A DNA stretch of 64,000 nt from Rhodoligotrophos defluvii (GTDB lineage: Bacteria > Pseudomonadota > Alphaproteobacteria > Rhizobiales > Im1): NCBI RefSeq assembly GCF_005281615.1, contig NZ_SZZM01000002.1:858267-922266 (forward strand), in the 5' to 3' direction. The notes below the pieces were generated by a model. The model worked only from the letters and a program-made list of their open reading frames with translations. It was not told the DNA's origin and ran no database searches. A program made the position numbers and the translations under genes. Shown piece by piece: positions 45,716-54,331 of the stretch (positions are counted from its first letter, which is position 1; each line of letters starts with the position of its first letter).

Positions 45716-45880
45716 GCGGTGCCCAGGATCCTCTTTCGACGCGGCCAATCCTTATGCGAATTCTGCCGCGCTATGAAGAAAGGCGAAGTCACGATTGTGT
45801 CAAGGGATCCAATCGCCGGCCAAAGTCTTTTCGCTGGGGCGAATTCGCTATATCTTAGGTGGTGTTCTGGAGGTGGTTTC

Positions 45881-46468
45881 ATGAAGTCGGACGAGTATCT
45901 CGACGGCAAGATGTTAATCGCCATGCCGAGCATCGGCGATGACCGTTTCGCACGCTCCGTCGTCTATGTTTGCGCCCATTCTGCCGAAGGCGCGATGGGC
46001 ATCGTGGTCAACAAGCCCGCCGATCACATAACGTTTCCCGACCTGCTGGAGCGGGTGAACGTGCTTCCGGCAGGCGAGCGCATAAGCCTATCGCCCGAGA
46101 TCCGCAGCAAGCCGGTGCAGTTCGGCGGGCCGGTGGAAAGCGGGCGTGGCTTCGTGCTGCACACCTCCGACTATTTTGCCAGCGATTGTACCTTGCCCAT
46201 CGATGAAGGCATCGGGCTCACCGCCACGCTGGACGTGCTGCGCGCCATTGCGCAGGGGCGTGGGCCCCGTCGCGCCATGTTCGCGCTCGGCTATGCCGGC
46301 TGGGGCCCCGGCCAGCTCGAACGGGAGATCTACCAGAACGGCTGGCTCCACTGCGAACCGGACGAGGAGCTGCTCTTCGCGTCGGATCTCGCCAGCAAAT
46401 ATGATTGGGCCATGCACAAGATCGGCGTCGACCCGCGGCTGCTTTCCCTCGATATCGGCCACGCTTGA
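45881..46468 (+). CDS. YqgE/AlgH family protein
   Basis: 195 residues covering the whole DUF179 family: [21 protein letters not shown], then [34 protein letters not shown] and [18 protein letters not shown] strong GGAGG lies upstream of the ATG at 45881. YqgE-type proteins are widespread, and their function is unresolved; AlgH in Pseudomonas affects alginate expression. A TATATC-like -10 lies at about 45849. Confidence 0.93.
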   Translation: MKSDEYLDGKMLIAMPSIGDDRFARSVVYVCAHSAEGAMGIVVNKPADHITFPDLLERVNVLPAGERISLSPEIRSKPVQFGGPVESGRGFVLHTSDYFASDCTLPIDEGIGLTATLDVLRAIAQGRGPRRAMFALGYAGWGPGQLEREIYQNGWLHCEPDEELLFASDLASKYDWAMHKIGVDPRLLSLDIGHA

Positions 46469-46564
46469 TCCTGGACGCCAGGGTCAAGGCAGCGTCAACC
46501 ATCCGCGTCATCGCCCGGCTGCGATCCGGAAGCTGGAGTCCAAAGAAAGCTTTTTTGTTCAGGC

Positions 46565-46646
46565 CCTGGACGCCCGGTCAAGCCGGGGCATGATGTTTCC
46601 TTTTCAAACCTGATTTCATCACCGGCCTTGAGCCGGTGATCCAGGG
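46565..46646. repeat. REP-like palindromic elements in opposite orientation
   Basis: Two related elements sit in the gap between yqgE and the GGDEF/EAL gene. The first (46565-46594, CTGGACGCCCGGTCAAGCC and on) holds CCCGG-TCAAG-CCGGG. The second (46616-46646) holds ATCACCGGC-CTTGA-GCCGGTGAT, a perfect nine-base stem, reversed relative to the first. This GGxxCAAGCC style palindrome matches intergenic REP elements common in alphaproteobacteria. A weaker related segment starts at 46469. Confidence 0.65.
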
Positions 46647-46679
46647 CGACCGGGAACGCGCTGCCAAGCCGTTCACGCC

Positions 46680-49600
46680 TCAGCTCGGCGGCTTTGCCGG
46701 CGGCTTCTGGCGCCTGAGCAGACGCTTCAGTGGCGGCGGCGGCCGGTCGCGCAGCGGCGCGCCGGCGACGGGGCCGTTTGCCATAGCATTGCTCTCGCCC
46801 GGCGGCTCTGCCACCAGCTTCTCCGCCGTTCCCTCCGTGGCGGCCGCCCGCCGCGCCGGGGGTGGAGGGGGCGGAGGCGGCGGGCTCGACAGTTCCGCCG
46901 TCGGTGAAGGTACTGGCTGGCCTTCCTGACCATCGGTCTCGGCCGGCTTGTTCTGCGGGGCAGCCTGCTTGATGCCCACCAGCGGCGTGCTATCGGCAAC
47001 GCCTGCGGATCCGGAAGACGTACCGGCTCCTTCCTTGGACCGGGCCGCCGACTGGACCGCCTTGGCCACGCCGGCCACGGTCTCGGCGACCGTGACCACC
47101 GCCGCGACGGCAGCTTGATCCACCAGCTTGGAGATTGGGGGAGGCGTCGCGTCCGGACGTCCTTCCGGCGGCGCAGCGGCCTCCTCAGCCGCCTTGGCCT
47201 GCGACTTCGCAGAGGCTTGTGCTTGGGTGTTCGGGGCAGATGCTGTCGAAACAGGTTCTGCCGCATTGTCCAGTGAGCGCGCAGCGGCCGACAAAGCCTC
47301 CCTCTGCTGCCGTCCGGACTGCGCTCGATCGGCGTCGCTTTCGGCTGCCTGCTCCTTGGCCGGCGCTGGTTTGCGCTCAGGCGCATCGTCGTTCTGCGCG
47401 ATGTCGGACTGCTCCGGATCAGGGCTGGTGGCCGCCTGTGATGCCGGGGCTGGTTCTTCAGATACCACGCTGATCTGTTGCTGGGCCGGCTGCTCGCCCA
47501 CCGCCCTCAACTCGCCGATGGCCTTTGCCATCATCGCGCCGCGTTGGCCATCCCCAGCCCCATCGACGTCTGCCGCGGCGGGTGCAGGAGCCGCCGGCGT
47601 CGGAACGTCGGACACCGAGACGCTGGATGGCTTGTCGCCCTCTGCCTTGTCGTCCTTCTTATCACTTAGTGACGTCTCGCCTTTTGGCTTGTCACCTTGT
47701 GATTTGTCACTTTGTGGCTTGTCGCCTTGTGACTTGCCGCTCCGTGACCTGTCGCCTTGCGTCTTGTCGCGCGGCGCCTTGTCGTTCGGTGCGGCGGGCT
47801 CGGCGGATGAGCCAGGAACGGGCTCGCCCTCGTCAAGGGACGGTCCGGTTGCCGCACGTGATCTGGAGCGCTTTTTGGCTGCCCCATCAGAGGTGGAATC
47901 GGTCTGCTGATCCCCGGCAGCAGATGGCACCGGAGCGCTTGCGGCCTCGGCCAGCTGCGCAGCCGCTTCCGGCTCGGACTTCTTTGCCGGCTTGGCCGCC
48001 GCGCCCTTGCCCGTGCTCGTCGTCGGCTCGCTTTCGCGGCCGAGGCTCTGCTCGCCGGGCACGGCGCGCTGCTCTACCTCGGCTGGCTCGGCTTTCGATC
48101 CAGCGGCAGCTTCCGTTTTGGGCTCGGCCGCTCGTGCGGTCTTGGGCGGCCCTTGCTCCGGCTGATCCGACTTGGTGGATGAGTCTTGCCCGACCTCGCC
48201 GCCGCCCGCGGCCGCATTGAGTCTCGTGGGGGCTGGCGGCGCAATTGCCGGAGGCGAGGGTGGAACCGGCGGGACTGGCCGCTGCGGCGAGGCTCCCGTC
48301 GAGGGCTCTCTCGAGCTCAAGGCCGCGGCCGGCCGCGCCGCTGGCTGCACTGGCGCCGGTGGCGGTGCTGCAGTGGGCCTCTCAGGCACGGCGGCGCCGG
48401 AGGGCCCGGGCTGCGCGGCGTCAGCCGGTGGCGGGGAGCCGCCTGCAGCTTCTGGAGAAGCTTCCCGTGCGCGGTGGTCACCGGTACGGGATGCCGGGTC
48501 AATCGGCTGTTCGCGCAAGCCGATGGCAAAGCCTGCACGCCTCTGGTCACGGGCGCCCGCGTGCTCCGGTGCTGGCTGTGTCGGGCCCGAAAGATCGATG
48601 GCCGTCATAATCTTGTGGCGGCCCGACTCGCTGCGCGACGAGCCCACACCAATGGACGGTTGCCCGGTCGGAGGCAATGGCCCGCCCAGTCTACGCAGCG
48701 GCGACTCGACTGGCCCTGCTGCGGCCGGCCCCTGCCCTGCCGCAGGTGGTGCGACTGCAGCGCCGAAGCGGGGGGCGGCGGCGGCCGGCGTCACGTCCGG
48801 ACGGATACCGGTTCCGGTTGCCATTGGCGTTTGCGCGGCAGCCGTTTGCCTGCCCGGCGGCGCCCCGCCATTCGTCCCGGCAGGTGGCACCGCAGCAGGA
48901 CGGACAGGCGGCATTCCCGGCCTGACCGGCATTCCGGCGGGGACCGTGCGGCTGGGGCCTGGGCCGGATGCGGGCGGCCCAGCCGGCGGCACACCGGCAC
49001 CGGTTGCCGCAGCTGACAGTTTTGCGGCCGGTTGCTGCGCGGCTGCAGCCAGTTGCGGCGCAGCGGCAGAGACCGGCTGCGTCGGCTGCCGTTCGGCCTC
49101 GCCCGGAACCGGTGCATCCACAGCCTGCGCGGCCAGCAGCCCTTCGGCGGGCGCGGCTTCCCCCTTCTCGAGCTGAGACGCCGGCGCCGCTCTGGCGGGC
49201 TCTGGCATGGAGCGGGCTTCCGGCACGCGTGCCGGCTCGCGCCTTGCCTCGCCGCGATCCTCAGGCTCCTCGCCGCGTTTGATCAAGCGCTGCCAGAGGG
49301 AAGCGGAACGGGCTCCCCGCCCGGCCTTGGCAGCGATCGAGCGGCTGCCCCCGAACACCTCCATCACCTGCCTGGCACTCATCGGCTCGCCGAAGAGAAA
49401 GCCTTGGCCGAAATCGCAGCCGATCTCGCGCAGCCGATCCGCCTGATCGACGGTTTCGATGCCCTCGACCACCGTATCCATGCCGAGGTCATGGGCCAGC
49501 AGCACGATCGACTCGAGAATGATCTGGGCGGCTTCATCGTCCGCTTCTCCCTCGAGGAAGCAGCGGTCGATCTTTATGGTATCGAAGGGCAGGCGCCTGA

Positions 49601-52217
49601 GATGCGCCAGGGCCGAATAGCCCGTGCCGAAGTCGTCGCAGGCGATGCCCACGCCCATCTGCTGCAGCCGCTGCAAGATCTTGACCGAAAGTTCCGGGTT
49701 CTCCATGAGAACCGTCTCGGTCAGCTCCAGCTTGAGGGTGCCTGGCACCAGGTCCTCGCGCGAGAGCACGGTTTTCACCTCGTCGATGAGGTCGCGGTTG
49801 ATCAGCTCGCGGGAGGACACGTTGACGGTGACAAACAGCGGCTCCTCGGACCGGTATGCCCGTTGCCAGATGCCGAGCTGGCGCGCCGCCTGGGACAGGA
49901 CATAGCGGCCGAGTTCGTTCATCAGCCCGAGATCTTCGGCCAACTTGACGAACGCATCCGGCTCCAGCACGCCGTATTTCTCGTGGCGCCACCGCACCAG
50001 TGCCTCGAACCCCGCCAGGGCGCGGTCGTGCAGGCGCATGACGGGTTGGTAGGCCACTTCGATCTGGTTGCGATCCAGTGCCTGGCGCAGGCCTGCTTCC
50101 AGGTCGAGCAGCACCGGCTGGCTGTTGCGCATCTCCGGCGAGAAGGTGACGAGGGAATCCTTCCCCTGCCGCTTGGCTTCATAGAGGGCGATTTCCGCGT
50201 CCTTGAGCAGTTGCTCCGGGCGGCTCTTGTCGAGCAGATAGCGCGCGACGCCGATGGATGCGGTGAGGAACACTTCCTGCGGCCTGAGCGGCACCGGGCG
50301 GGCAACCAGCTTGCGCAAGCTGTCGAGATAAGCCTCGAGCGCCACGCCCGACTGCTCGGTATCGAGGATGATCCCGAAGCGGTCGCCATGCAGCCGGGCT
50401 AACGTGTCAGTCGATCCAACGAGGGAGGTGAGCCGCCTGGCAATGGTGAGCAGCAGGCTGTCGCCCACCGCAAAGCCAAGGCTGTCGTTGACCGTCCGGA
50501 ACCGGTCGAGATCGACGAGCATCAGGTAGATGCCCCCGTTGCCCGCCAGGTCGGCGCGGCGCATCGCGCGCTCGAGCCTGTCCATGAACAGAGCCTGGTT
50601 CGGCAGACCCGTGATGCGGTCGCGAACCGCGTCCGAGAGAAGCTGCTCCTCTGAACGCTTGCTGCCGGTGACGTCCGACAGTGTGCCGATGCACCGCACC
50701 GCCCGGCCCAGGTCGCCAGGCAAGGAGCGTGCCCGCAGCTGGAACCAGCGATAGGTCCCATCGCCGCGCCGCAGGCGGAAGTCCTGCGAGAACGTGCCGC
50801 GACCGCGCTGCACGGCGCTTTCGATCGCGCCGACATAGGCGCCGCGGTCGGCGGGATGGATGAGCTCAAGCCATCCCTTCAACCCTCCTCGATCTATGCG
50901 GCCCTTGGCGTGGCCCAGAACCCTTTCGAGCTCCGGCCCGACAAAAAGGGACCCCGTATCTTCGTTCCAGTCCCACACGATCTGCTCGGCCCCAGCCAGA
51001 GCGAGGCCACGCCGGCCGCTATCCTCGAAGAAGCGGCTGTTGATGACGCCTTGATTGAAGGCGAACTGGGTCAGGGTGAAAGCCATGGTGAGCAGCACCA
51101 GGACCAGCCCCCAGGCCAGGATCGGGCCCACCATCTCGATATCGATCCAGCCAAGCGCGGCCGCAAATGAGCAGATGGTCCAAAGCAGCAGGAAGCACCA
51201 GCTCACGAGGGAGGCTTGAGCGCGGATCATGCCGCGGCGCCAGAATACGATGATGGCGGCGAGCCCGCCTATCGCGGTGATAAGCAGCAATATGCGCGCA
51301 AGGCCGGTGCCCACGGCAGGCGAGAACCACGCCACGACAGCCAAAATCAGGCTTCCGACGAAAGTGCCGAGAACGGCATAGCCCAGAGCCGGCGCGCGGC
51401 GGGTGAGATCGAGAAACGTGAGCAGGCAGGCCAAGGCGCCTGCGGCCATCAGCGCCTCGACGACGCCTCGTATCCTCACCTCGAGGCCGGCCACATTGGG
51501 AAGCACCGCGGCCACCGTCGGCAGATAGCCGAACTCGAGGGCAATGAAGGCAACCGAGGCAAAAGCAAACAGCGCCGCCGCCGGGAATGCCCACTGCATC
51601 CTGATGACGAACAGGCACAGCATGAACACGGCCGTCAGGGTGGCGATGCCCAGCACGACGCCCCTGAAGAAAGAGAGCTGCTGCTGCTGCTTGTCGTAAG
51701 CGGCGCGCTGCCAGAGCGTGAGGTTGGGCAGGTGCGCCCCGGTCAGCTCGGCCACATAGGTGACCGTCTCGCCGGGACTGAGGCGCAGCGCGTATGTGTC
51801 GGCATGCGGCTGGCTGAGCCTTTGCGGCTGCAGCCCTGGGGCAGCCTGCATGTTGAGAACCTGCGCGGCGCCGAATTTAGGCCATAGGATGCCCGACCCC
51901 ACATAGCCCGGCCAGCGGGCCACCAGCACGAAATCCCGCGGAAGCGGCTCCTCGTTGTAGAGCGTGAAGGCCGCGAAATGATGATTCTCGCCAGGCCCCT
52001 TGGCGGTCACCGTCATCGCCGTTTCGCGCTCGCCATCGCCTCCCGGCACGGGCACGACGATCTCTCGGTCCGGCGTATTCAGGTATTCGATCACTCCGGT
52101 CAGGTCGACGCTCGGCGCATTGAAGTTGGTGGCGACCACATCTCGTGCGTCAGCCACCGTCGCCATCGTGAAGATCCAGCCGAGCACGACCAGAAGGAAT
52201 GGTGCACGCAGCCACAT
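46680..52217 (-). CDS. Giant membrane GGDEF/EAL protein with long disordered tail
   Basis: 1845 residues from ATG 52217 (longer starts to 52295 possible). Order of parts: signal peptide (1-24); periplasmic domain (about 25-180); seven or eight membrane helices (about 181-390); PAS (405-520); GGDEF (525-690), whose motif is HGDRF (about 610-614), so the cyclase is likely dead; EAL (700-955), which keeps E738 of EAL, the N in TVNVSS, LELTE, DDFGTGYS at 861-868, KID and EGIE, so c-di-GMP hydrolysis is probable. The last 885 residues (46683-49340) are Pro/Ala/Ser/Lys-rich low complexity with no known domain, including a DKxxG repeat (47635-47790), nine consecutive prolines, and a basic end KRLLRRQKPPAKPPS. 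Typical relatives end soon after EAL, so the tail is unusual. No partner gene adjoins it. Confidence 0.85.
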   Translation of the reverse strand: MWLRAPFLLVVLGWIFTMATVADARDVVATNFNAPSVDLTGVIEYLNTPDREIVVPVPGGDGERETAMTVTAKGPGENHHFAAFTLYNEEPLPRDFVLVARWPGYVGSGILWPKFGAAQVLNMQAAPGLQPQRLSQPHADTYALRLSPGETVTYVAELTGAHLPNLTLWQRAAYDKQQQQLSFFRGVVLGIATLTAVFMLCLFVIRMQWAFPAAALFAFASVAFIALEFGYLPTVAAVLPNVAGLEVRIRGVVEALMAAGALACLLTFLDLTRRAPALGYAVLGTFVGSLILAVVAWFSPAVGTGLARILLLITAIGGLAAIIVFWRRGMIRAQASLVSWCFLLLWTICSFAAALGWIDIEMVGPILAWGLVLVLLTMAFTLTQFAFNQGVINSRFFEDSGRRGLALAGAEQIVWDWNEDTGSLFVGPELERVLGHAKGRIDRGGLKGWLELIHPADRGAYVGAIESAVQRGRGTFSQDFRLRRGDGTYRWFQLRARSLPGDLGRAVRCIGTLSDVTGSKRSEEQLLSDAVRDRITGLPNQALFMDRLERAMRRADLAGNGGIYLMLVDLDRFRTVNDSLGFAVGDSLLLTIARRLTSLVGSTDTLARLHGDRFGIILDTEQSGVALEAYLDSLRKLVARPVPLRPQEVFLTASIGVARYLLDKSRPEQLLKDAEIALYEAKRQGKDSLVTFSPEMRNSQPVLLDLEAGLRQALDRNQIEVAYQPVMRLHDRALAGFEALVRWRHEKYGVLEPDAFVKLAEDLGLMNELGRYVLSQAARQLGIWQRAYRSEEPLFVTVNVSSRELINRDLIDEVKTVLSREDLVPGTLKLELTETVLMENPELSVKILQRLQQMGVGIACDDFGTGYSALAHLRRLPFDTIKIDRCFLEGEADDEAAQIILESIVLLAHDLGMDTVVEGIETVDQADRLREIGCDFGQGFLFGEPMSARQVMEVFGGSRSIAAKAGRGARSASLWQRLIKRGEEPEDRGEARREPARVPEARSMPEPARAAPASQLEKGEAAPAEGLLAAQAVDAPVPGEAERQPTQPVSAAAPQLAAAAQQPAAKLSAAATGAGVPPAGPPASGPGPSRTVPAGMPVRPGMPPVRPAAVPPAGTNGGAPPGRQTAAAQTPMATGTGIRPDVTPAAAAPRFGAAVAPPAAGQGPAAAGPVESPLRRLGGPLPPTGQPSIGVGSSRSESGRHKIMTAIDLSGPTQPAPEHAGARDQRRAGFAIGLREQPIDPASRTGDHRAREASPEAAGGSPPPADAAQPGPSGAAVPERPTAAPPPAPVQPAARPAAALSSREPSTGASPQRPVPPVPPSPPAIAPPAPTRLNAAAGGGEVGQDSSTKSDQPEQGPPKTARAAEPKTEAAAGSKAEPAEVEQRAVPGEQSLGRESEPTTSTGKGAAAKPAKKSEPEAAAQLAEAASAPVPSAAGDQQTDSTSDGAAKKRSRSRAATGPSLDEGEPVPGSSAEPAAPNDKAPRDKTQGDRSRSGKSQGDKPQSDKSQGDKPKGETSLSDKKDDKAEGDKPSSVSVSDVPTPAAPAPAAADVDGAGDGQRGAMMAKAIGELRAVGEQPAQQQISVVSEEPAPASQAATSPDPEQSDIAQNDDAPERKPAPAKEQAAESDADRAQSGRQQREALSAAARSLDNAAEPVSTASAPNTQAQASAKSQAKAAEEAAAPPEGRPDATPPPISKLVDQAAVAAVVTVAETVAGVAKAVQSAARSKEGAGTSSGSAGVADSTPLVGIKQAAPQNKPAETDGQEGQPVPSPTAELSSPPPPPPPPPARRAAATEGTAEKLVAEPPGESNAMANGPVAGAPLRDRPPPPLKRLLRRQKPPAKPPS
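47635..47790 (-). repeat. 15-base periodic repeat coding for DKxxG units
   Basis: Ten or so imperfect units with a period of 15 bases, such as CTTGTCGCCTTGTGA, code for DKTQG, DKPQS, DKSQG, DKPKG and similar pentapeptides inside the EAL protein's tail. The repeat looks made by slippage and is likely length-variable between strains. Confidence 0.65.
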
Positions 52218-52455
52218 TGAGCCGCTCGGTCTCCTACCTGGAGCGCGTCGCAAGCGGGACAGTCCCATCCCTACTGCAAACAGGCGCTCAAGCAACTTGC
52301 ATAAACTCTTGGTGTGTCTTGGTACTCTCGCATCGAGGCCGGCACAACCCCAATCACCGACCGTTACGCCAACTCAGGCCGAAAGCTTGTGGGCAGGTTG
52401 CACCTGCTGCACGCATCAGGCGGGCTCATCCTGCCCGCAACGAACACAATTCTGG

Positions 52456-53043
52456 TCAAGGCCGGGAATCAGTGCTGAGTATCGCAAAACACAGATGATC
52501 CCGCCAGACACCGTTGATCTGCAAATAGCCTCGCGCGTAGCCTTCTTCGGTGAAGCCGCAGCTCCGGAGCAGCCGGATCGAGGCCTCGTTGGTCGGCAGG
52601 CATGCCGCTTCGAGCCGATGCAGCCTCAGCGTGTCGAACACGAACGGAATGACAGCACGTACCGCCGCGGACATATAGCCGCGCCTTGCATAGGGCTGCC
52701 CGACCCAATAGCCCAACGAGCAGGTCTGCGCTACTCCGCGCCGGATATTGCTCAAAGTCAAGCCGCCGACCAGCACCTCGTCGGGCAAGCGGTACACGAA
52801 AAAGGGGTAGGACTGGTCTTCCCGCACATCGCGCCAGTAGCGCCGCAGCCGCCGGCGGAAAGCGCTGCGGGTCAAGTCGTCCGCCGGCCATGTCGGCTCC
52901 CAAGGCACCAGGAACGACCGACTGGCCTCGCGCAGGGCGGCCCATTCCTCATAGTCCGACATCTGCGGAACGCGCAGCACCACGCCGGCGCCCCGCACCA
53001 TCGGACCGGCATCGCTCAGCGTCACACTGCGAAGGAAAGACAT
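52456..53043 (-). CDS. GNAT acetyltransferase, RimJ-like
   Basis: 195 residues. GAGVVLRVPQMSDYEEWAALR near the start and YWVGQPYARRGYMSAAVRAV (acetyl-CoA loop) with LHRLEAACLPTNEASIRLL are RimJ/RimL features (acetylation of protein N-termini, often ribosomal). The start at 53043 (MSFLRSVTLSD) is chosen; the frame continues upstream with unrelated sequence. It is the last gene of a leftward series beginning with thrC and the M16 peptidase, with a gap of 28 bases. Confidence 0.88.
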   Translation of the reverse strand: MSFLRSVTLSDAGPMVRGAGVVLRVPQMSDYEEWAALREASRSFLVPWEPTWPADDLTRSAFRRRLRRYWRDVREDQSYPFFVYRLPDEVLVGGLTLSNIRRGVAQTCSLGYWVGQPYARRGYMSAAVRAVIPFVFDTLRLHRLEAACLPTNEASIRLLRSCGFTEEGYARGYLQINGVWRDHLCFAILSTDSRP

Positions 53044-53071
53044 GCTGTTTTGAGTCGGCGCTTTCGTGGCC

Positions 53072-54331
53072 CTATTTAAATTTTGCAGCGATATTGTCAT
53101 AGGCTGCAAGGTTTTCCAATGAACCGACCGCACTGACGGCAGGCCTGACACCGTGGAACAGGCGCCGGGCGAGCGCGCTGACCCCCTCGCGGTCCACGGC
53201 CTCGATCTTCGCGACCAGCTCCTCCACCTCCGGTATGCGGCCGAAGACCATCTGCTGTCGGGCGATCTGGTCGGCCCGCGCAGACGAGCTCTCCAGGGCA
53301 GAGACCAGGGAGGCCTTGAGTTGCGCGCGCGAGCGGGCGACCTCCTCCTCGGTGACCGCATCGGCAATGCCCATGAGCTCTTGGGCGACAACATCGGTCA
53401 GCGTGGCGATGCGGCGCGCGCCGGTTGCCGCATAGACCCCGAGCAGGCCGACATCGTCGAAGGCCGACACGAAGGAGAAGATGGAGTAGCACAGGCCGCG
53501 CGCCTCCCGCACCTCCTGGAACAAGCGTGACGACATGCCCCCGCCCAGCACGTTGGACAAAACCTGCAGGGTGTAGATGGCGTCGTCGCGATAGCCGATG
53601 GTTGGGAAGGCAAGCGCCAGGTGGACCTGGCCCAGCGGCTTTGCAGCAGTGCGCATGCCGCCGGTAAAGGCCGCCCGCGGCCAGTCGGGCGCACTGGTGC
53701 GGCGCAGCGGCGACAAGGCCCGCCTCACCTGCTCCACGAGCGCGTCGTGATCGATCGCCCCGGCTGCAGAAACGACCGTGCGGTCGGCCGCATAATGGCG
53801 ATCGCGAAAGCCTGAGATATCGCTGGGCGCGAAACGGGCCACCCGCTCGGCAGTGCCGAGAATCGGCCGGCCCAGGGGCTGGTCGGCAAAGGCGGCATCG
53901 TGCAGCAGCTCGAACACGAGGTCGTCGGGCGTGTCTTCGGCCGCGGCGATTTCCTCGAGAATCACCTCCCGTTCGCGTTCCAGCTCCGACTCGGCGAAAA
54001 CGGGCTCGATCAGGATGTCCGAGAGGATGTCGAGGGCCAGCGGCACGTCTTCCTTGAGCACACGCACGTAATAGGCCGTGTTCTCCATACCGGTGGCCGC
54101 GTTCATCTCGCCGCCGGCCGCCTCGATCTCCTCGGCGATCTGACGCGCGCTGCGCCGCTTGGTGCCCTTGAAGGCCATGTGCTCCAGGAGGTGGGCGATG
54201 CCGTTCTCCTCGAGCCGCTCGTTGCGGGCGCCGGCCTTCACCCATATGCCGAGCGAGACGGTCTTGAGGTGCGGCATGTCATGGGTGACCACGGTCACCC
54301 CATTGTCGACGACGGTCGTTCTGACGCTCAT
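53072..54331 (-). CDS. M16 family zinc peptidase (processing-peptidase-like)
   Basis: 419 residues. The inverted zinc motif HLLEHMAFKGT at about residues 47-57 (H-x2-E-H) is intact, and the distal glutamate lies in the following helix (ENTAYYVRV, then E). Two homologous halves give the full M16B fold of mitochondrial processing peptidase relatives. Gene order thrC-M16-GNAT is usual in Rhizobiales. It overlaps thrC by four bases (ATGA). Confidence 0.94.
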   Translation of the reverse strand: MSVRTTVVDNGVTVVTHDMPHLKTVSLGIWVKAGARNERLEENGIAHLLEHMAFKGTKRRSARQIAEEIEAAGGEMNAATGMENTAYYVRVLKEDVPLALDILSDILIEPVFAESELEREREVILEEIAAAEDTPDDLVFELLHDAAFADQPLGRPILGTAERVARFAPSDISGFRDRHYAADRTVVSAAGAIDHDALVEQVRRALSPLRRTSAPDWPRAAFTGGMRTAAKPLGQVHLALAFPTIGYRDDAIYTLQVLSNVLGGGMSSRLFQEVREARGLCYSIFSFVSAFDDVGLLGVYAATGARRIATLTDVVAQELMGIADAVTEEEVARSRAQLKASLVSALESSSARADQIARQQMVFGRIPEVEELVAKIEAVDREGVSALARRLFHGVRPAVSAVGSLENLAAYDNIAAKFK

